This document shows, piece after piece, positions 22,516-24,718 of a stretch of DNA of 24,718 nucleotides. A model generated the notes under the pieces. That model made no database searches. It was not told where the DNA came from and saw nothing but the letters and a program-made list of their open reading frames with translations. The DNA comes from a virus: positions 1 through 24,718 of IMG/VR virus record IMGVR_UViG_3300035181_001029; one strand, written 5' to 3'. Within the stretch, counting starts at the first letter, position 1. The number at the start of each line of letters is the position of its first letter. Made by a program: the position numbers and the translations under genes.

Positions 22516-22894
22516 TTACAAATACTGCTTGCTGTGTCAATGGCTTATCTCCACTTGTAATATCTACTTTATCTCCAAACATTTTAGGATAGAATTTTGA
22601 AGCCATCCATTTATAAGTATCAATTATTACACGTGCTGTTATTGCATCAATTTCACCATTCCTTAAATCATTCATTGTTTGATTGATTTCAAAGATAACC
22701 ATTTCTGCTTTATCTTGAATACTACGCACGTATAGGTTAAATAATTCATCATGCTCCCTTTTCCACCTGCACCATGTTGGGAAAGTTGGATAACTATTTT
22801 TGCTATCCAACACATCTTTTATGTGTTTACCTAATGATACCTGCTCACAAATCTCATTACATAAGTCTATATTATATTCTGTTAATCGTGCCAT
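22460..22894 (-). CDS. terS: Terminase small subunit
   Basis: A 144-residue protein. The N-terminal HTH-like part (YNIDLCNEICEQVSLGKHIKDV, then YPTFPTWCRWKREH) should bind the packaging site. The central helices (YVRSIQDKAEMVIFEINQTM) form the oligomerisation core. WMASKFYPKMFGDKVDI is the conserved end of the core in this family. The gene directly precedes and overlaps terL, as expected. Its start lies inside the reading frame of a ParB-like remnant (22872-22940), which overlaps it by 23 bases in another frame. Confidence 0.9.
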   Translation of the reverse strand: MARLTEYNIDLCNEICEQVSLGKHIKDVLDSKNSYPTFPTWCRWKREHDELFNLYVRSIQDKAEMVIFEINQTMNDLRNGEIDAITARVIIDTYKWMASKFYPKMFGDKVDITSGDKPLTQQAVFVIDERAKQTFAKNESEVID

Positions 22895-22940
22895 TGTTAA
22901 ACGGATTCTTTTCTAATGGTTTTAGTTCTGATGTTTTCAT
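22872..22940 (-). pseudogene. ParB-like N-terminal remnant upstream of terS
   Basis: A 22-codon frame from ATG at 22940 to TAA at 22874-22872 encodes MKTSELKPLEKNPF followed by unrelated residues. That opening matches the start of phage ParB/Srx-like nuclease-domain proteins, which in many Bacteroidetes phages stand directly before the terminase genes. The rest of such a protein (usually well over 100 residues) is missing, and the frame runs into the terS start. The start overlaps the stop of the preceding gene (ATGA). I read it as a deletion remnant kept perhaps because it couples translation into terS. A chance resemblance is possible since only 14 residues match. Confidence 0.5.
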
Positions 22941-23116
22941 TCAGTTATTTCCTTTAGTTCAACAATGTTATCGTTGGTTGTAGTTATTTCCCAATTTCCA
23001 TCTATCATGTAAATGTTATAATCTTTTTTTTGAGTTGAATAGCTTATTGTTGTTTGTCCGTTCTCTAACTTTGAGGAAATGTCAAAAGCTCCCTCGTTTA
23101 ATGTTATAGTTTTCAT
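22937..23116 (-). CDS. Small hypothetical protein, first gene of the late transcript
   Basis: ATG at 23116 and TGA at 22939-22937 give 59 residues. The product begins MKTITLNEGAFDISSKLENG and continues with strand-like YNIYMIDGNWEI and an acidic end. It is probably a small beta protein. The start lies 22 bases after the -7 box of the late promoter, so it is the first gene transcribed, and its stop overlaps the next start (ATGA). No family recognised. Confidence 0.65.
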   Translation of the reverse strand: MKTITLNEGAFDISSKLENGQTTISYSTQKKDYNIYMIDGNWEITTTNDNIVELKEITE

Positions 23117-23137
23117 GCAAAATACTTATTTTTTCTG

Positions 23138-23168
23138 CAAATATAGTATATTTTCATGGAAAATACAA
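23138..23168 (-). promoter_or_regulatory. Late promoter (Bacteroidetes -33/-7 type)
   Basis: On the minus strand TTG (23168-23166) is followed after exactly 20 bases by TATATTTG (23145-23138), an excellent match to the Bacteroidetes housekeeping promoter TTG-N19-21-TAnnTTTG. It is placed to transcribe the small gene at 23116, terS, terL and the tail genes. Confidence 0.8.
23149..23165. promoter_or_regulatory. Perfect inverted repeat between the -33 and -7 boxes (operator candidate)
   Basis: TATTTTC-ATG-GAAAATA is a perfect 7-bp dyad around a 3-base centre, filling most of the spacer of the late promoter. A dimeric regulator bound here would block RNA polymerase. The HTH protein encoded at 23441-23641 is a natural candidate. 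Confidence 0.65.
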
Positions 23169-23208
23169 GTAAAAACATTAAAATATATTAAATATTTGAC
23201 TAATAAGT

Positions 23209-23241
23209 ACGTTTTTAAAATAAACGTTGTACATTTGTACC
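23209..23241. promoter_or_regulatory. Early promoter box with two dyads
   Basis: TACATTTG (23230-23237) matches TAnnTTTG on the plus strand and lies 30 bases before the ATG at 23268. It is enclosed in the dyad GTACA-TT-TGTAC (23229-23240). Just upstream, ACGTTT (23209-23214) and AAACGT (23222-23227) form a second inverted repeat around the A+T-rich spacer, near the expected -33 position. No clear -33 TTG is present. The layout suggests regulator control of the right early operon. Confidence 0.55.
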
Positions 23242-23267
23242 ATAAAAATAACACAAAAAATACAATT

Positions 23268-23429
23268 ATGGAAACTAAATTTAAAAATGAACATTTGGTA
23301 TTAATTATCAGGACACAATTAAATCTTGAAAGTTTAATTGATTGTGGTATATTGAGAAGAGAAAAAGTAGAAGAATGTATTAATTTACTTGATAAAAAAT
23401 ATGACGAAATTAGAAAACAATTATCTTAA
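23268..23429 (+). CDS. Small helical protein, first right early gene
   Basis: A 53-residue protein starting METKFKNEHLVLIIR at 23268. The frame is open further upstream to 23079, but that stretch covers the divergent promoters and is hydrophobic nonsense, so I place the start after the TACATTTG box. The product is a two-helix, charged protein (LESLIDCGILRREKVEECINLLDKK). No family recognised. It is followed 11 bases later by the HTH gene and probably forms an operon with it. Confidence 0.7.
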   Translation: METKFKNEHLVLIIRTQLNLESLIDCGILRREKVEECINLLDKKYDEIRKQLS

Positions 23430-23440
23430 AAATTACAGTT

Positions 23441-23641
23441 ATGGAAAAACAAAAAAAAGTAAGCGGAGAATGGGCAGCAATCTTTAAGGCTGCAAAGGTC
23501 GAACATCGTTACACATACGCTCAAATTTCGGAAGGGACGGGGATTCCTGTACCAAGTATCGTTTCCTACTTTTTAGACCGTAGGAAACCAAAAATTGAGG
23601 CATTTAATAAAATTACTAACTTTTTAAAAATTGAATTATGA
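23441..23641 (+). CDS. XRE/Cro-like HTH regulator
   Basis: A 66-residue single-domain DNA-binding protein. The HTH is seen in residues ~25-48: helix YTYAQISEGTG, turn GIPVP, recognition helix SIVSYFLDRRKP, then KIEAFNKITNFL as the last packing helix, the lambda-Cro/434-repressor layout. Being small, without a C-terminal cleavage or oligomerisation domain, it resembles Cro or a minimal repressor. It would bind as a dimer to dyads such as those at 23149-23165 or 23229-23240. Its last codons (KITNFLKIEL and stop) belong to a 35-base segment repeated exactly at 23876-23910. Its stop overlaps the next start. Confidence 0.8.
   Translation: MEKQKKVSGEWAAIFKAAKVEHRYTYAQISEGTGIPVPSIVSYFLDRRKPKIEAFNKITNFLKIEL
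23607..23641 (+). repeat. 35-base direct repeat, copy 1 (3' end of HTH gene)
   Basis: From 23607 to 23641 the sequence is identical to 23876-23910. It covers the last codons of the HTH gene and the overlapping TTATGA that contains the next gene's ATG. Confidence 0.95.
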
Positions 23642-23874
23642 AAACAGATGAAAAAATTAATGAAAGCAAATTTTTATTTAGACCTAAGAAGACAGAGTTA
23701 TTTGTTCAAGAACAACCAGCTATTTATTTTAACTCTCCGAGTGGAAAAACAGTAGGTAACTTACAAATTATTGATGAACAATTGGTTTTTTCTGGAGATG
23801 CAAGTGAATCAGCTCAAATTCTTTTCAAAGAGGTTTGTCGAATATTTAATAAAAAAAATGGTTTTTGTTATTGA
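23638..23874 (+). CDS. Hypothetical protein between the 35-base repeats
   Basis: A 78-residue protein starting MKTDEKINESKFLFRPKK. The centre has strand-like AIYFNSPSGKTVGNLQIIDEQLVFSGDA, and the end is helical (ESAQILFKEVCRIFNKK). It could be a small alpha+beta domain, not recognised. The start overlaps the HTH stop (ATGA). The gene lies exactly between two identical 35-base repeats, which suggests it was inserted here or that the HTH gene end was duplicated with it. Confidence 0.7.
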   Translation: MKTDEKINESKFLFRPKKTELFVQEQPAIYFNSPSGKTVGNLQIIDEQLVFSGDASESAQILFKEVCRIFNKKNGFCY

Positions 23875-23875
23875 T

Positions 23876-23910
23876 ATAAAATTACTAACTTTTTAAAAAT
23901 TGAATTATGA
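23876..23910 (+). repeat. 35-base direct repeat, copy 2 (start region of the membrane protein gene)
   Basis: This exact copy of 23607-23641 lies outside any continuing HTH frame. It supplies the leader and ATG (23907) of the next gene, the same start context that copy 1 supplies to the gene at 23638. Confidence 0.95.
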
Positions 23911-24056
23911 TTTATTTATTATTAGTAGCATTTTTTTATATTGCTTTATTTTTGGCATGGGCAATATTAAAAGCAGCAAGCAAAGCAGACGAAAGAGCCG
24001 AAAAAATTGAGAGAGAAGAGTATCAACGCCGTAACGATTTGGGAGGAAAAAAATGA
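23907..24056 (+). CDS. Small single-span membrane protein
   Basis: ATG at 23907 and TGA at 24054-24056 give 49 residues. Residues 2-21 (IYLLLVAFFYIALFLAWAIL) form one transmembrane helix, followed by a charged helical cytoplasmic tail (KADERAEKIEREEYQRRNDLGG). A Shine-Dalgarno-like GGGAGG near its end serves the next gene, whose start overlaps its stop (ATGA). Its own start lies in copy 2 of the 35-base repeat. Possible roles are superinfection exclusion or membrane anchoring of a phage process, but these are guesses. Confidence 0.65.
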   Translation: MIYLLLVAFFYIALFLAWAILKAASKADERAEKIEREEYQRRNDLGGKK

Positions 24057-24274
24057 AAGCAATAAAAAGAGATATAGAGTTTTTAGGAATTGAATTGGAA
24101 ATTGAGTTTTATTATTATCCTGCAGAACATGCAGTTCCGGGATGTCCAAGTTATCCTGACGAATACGATATAATGGCTATTAGGCACAAAGGAGAGGATA
24201 TATACGACCTTGTTTCAGAGATAAAGAATTTTGAGGAAAAAATAATTGATAAATTAAGTGAAAATGAAAATTAA
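24053..24274 (+). CDS. Small conserved phage protein, unknown function
   Basis: A 73-residue acidic protein starting MKAIKRDIEFLGIELEIEF. A strand pair (ELEIEFYYYP) is followed by a Pro/Tyr loop and then IMAIRHKGEDIYDLVS and a C-terminal helix. The pattern of two strands, aromatic-Pro loop, then hydrophobic strand and G-x-DI-x2-L is one I have seen in short phage proteins annotated as hypothetical. It has a good ribosome-binding site (GGGAGG) and an ATGA overlap with the gene before. Confidence 0.65.
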   Translation: MKAIKRDIEFLGIELEIEFYYYPAEHAVPGCPSYPDEYDIMAIRHKGEDIYDLVSEIKNFEEKIIDKLSENEN

Positions 24275-24551
24275 AACAAAAAAAGAAGTTATAGAAGAAG
24301 TTGAAGTTGAATTTCCTCTATTTGTGAAAGATAAATATTATTATTATGCTTTATTAGAAGAAGATAAATTTATCAGAGTAGGTAATGATAGTTACGAAAA
24401 ATCAATAAGCCACTTTGTACTTGGCTCAGAAGATTTTGCTAATAATACTCAAATCAGTAAAGATGAATTCATTCAGGCATATAATGAAGCTAAAGAGTAT
24501 ATCGAAAGTATTGATATTAATTATTTTTGTAGAAATGAAGATGGCGAATAA
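24264..24551 (+). CDS. Hypothetical acidic protein, last right early gene
   Basis: A 95-residue protein starting MKIKTKKEVIEEVEVEFPLF. I place the start at the ATG at 24264; a GTG two codons upstream (24258) is an alternative. A beta-like centre (KYYYYALLEEDKFIRVG) is followed by helix and a Phe/Asn-rich acidic end. No family recognised. It overlaps the previous gene by 11 bases and is followed by a strong terminator, so it is the last gene of this operon. Confidence 0.7.
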   Translation: MKIKTKKEVIEEVEVEFPLFVKDKYYYYALLEEDKFIRVGNDSYEKSISHFVLGSEDFANNTQISKDEFIQAYNEAKEYIESIDINYFCRNEDGE

Positions 24552-24555
24552 AATT

Positions 24556-24583
24556 AAAAGGTGTCTAATCAGGCACCTTTTTT
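24556..24583 (+). terminator. Terminator of the right early operon
   Basis: AAAAGGTGTC pairs with GGCACCTTTT (one T-G wobble) around the loop TAATCA, with the right arm running into a T stretch to 24583. It follows the stop at 24551 directly. Confidence 0.85.
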
Positions 24584-24589
24584 AAGCAG

Positions 24590-24718
24590 AAATTGAGCTA
24601 TCAAACATCACTCAATTTATAAAAAAAATTCTATAAAAAGTTATAATTGAATTTTATAAATGGTTAAAACGTTGAATATCATATATATATTTGTTAATTT
24701 ATAAATTTATAAAAATAT
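24590..24718. repeat. A+T-rich non-coding region with a dyad and repeated TTTATAAA
   Basis: No gene is seen here. AAATTGAG (24590-24597) / CTCAATTT (24611-24618) form an inverted repeat. The palindrome TTTATAAA occurs at 24616-24623, 24653-24660, 24698-24705 and 24706-24713. A TAnnTTTG match (TATATTTG, 24686-24693, plus strand) lies just before the last two copies, but no TTG is well placed for -33. The region may be the promoter and operator of the next early operon beyond the window, or an origin-like element. Confidence 0.5.

Noticed and set aside
23079-23267. Upstream extension of the first right early gene
   Set aside because: It would cover both divergent promoters and all the dyads, and overlap the minus-strand 59-residue gene. 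The ATG at 23268 after TACATTTG is the sensible start.
1-24718. tRNA genes, CRISPR arrays, insertion sequences, integrase
   Set aside because: I looked for cloverleaf-like stretches, regularly spaced repeats, transposase motifs and tyrosine or serine recombinase motifs in the translated frames and saw none. A tRNAscan or profile search could still find a divergent case.

Overview
The window is an A+T-rich piece of a tailed bacteriophage or prophage of a Bacteroidetes host. The host call rests on three things. Promoter-like boxes match the Bacteroidetes -7 element TAnnTTTG, in one case with a well-spaced TTG -33 box. Ribosome-binding sites are mostly weak and A-rich. The structural and small accessory proteins resemble those of Bacteroidetes siphoviruses. 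A 1034-residue tape measure protein and tail-completion genes indicate a long non-contractile tail. No integrase, replication or full recombination module is visible, so the lifestyle cannot be decided.

Layout: (1) 1-1432, plus strand: the end of an early-type gene run with a candidate single-strand DNA-binding protein and small unknown genes. (2) 1498-2051, minus strand: a DUF4406 nucleotide-hydrolase-like protein and a Cys-rich small protein. (3) 2208-12214, minus strand, late block 2: ClpP-type prohead protease/scaffold, major capsid, two paralogous virion proteins (one with an added C-terminal domain), portal, connector, large fibre, then a lysis cassette with small membrane proteins, an M15 peptidase endolysin, two tiny overlapping genes and a candidate unimolecular spanin. 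It closes with a terminator at 2143-2176. (4) 12277-14447, plus strand: a five-gene island with its own -7 box and a terminator, lying inside the late region. (5) 14468-23116, minus strand, late block 1: a short unknown gene, a ParB-like remnant, small and large terminase, neck and tail-completion proteins, tail proteins, then the tape measure. (6) 23117-23267: a divergent control region with inverted repeats on both promoters. (7) 23268-24551, plus strand: small early genes including an HTH regulator, ending in a terminator. An A+T-rich repeat-bearing region follows to the window end.

Within a block, genes are tightly packed, commonly with 4-base ATGA overlaps that imply translational coupling. 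Late block 1 is probably driven by the minus-strand promoter at 23138-23168. The bidirectional terminator at 14414-14447 should separate it from the opposing island. I could not find a convincing promoter for late block 2.

The items most worth a second look are the plus-strand island (especially its last two unrecognised genes), the short and long paralogous virion proteins, the exact 35-base repeat around an early gene, the palindrome embedded in the late promoter, the ParB-like remnant and the spanin candidate.
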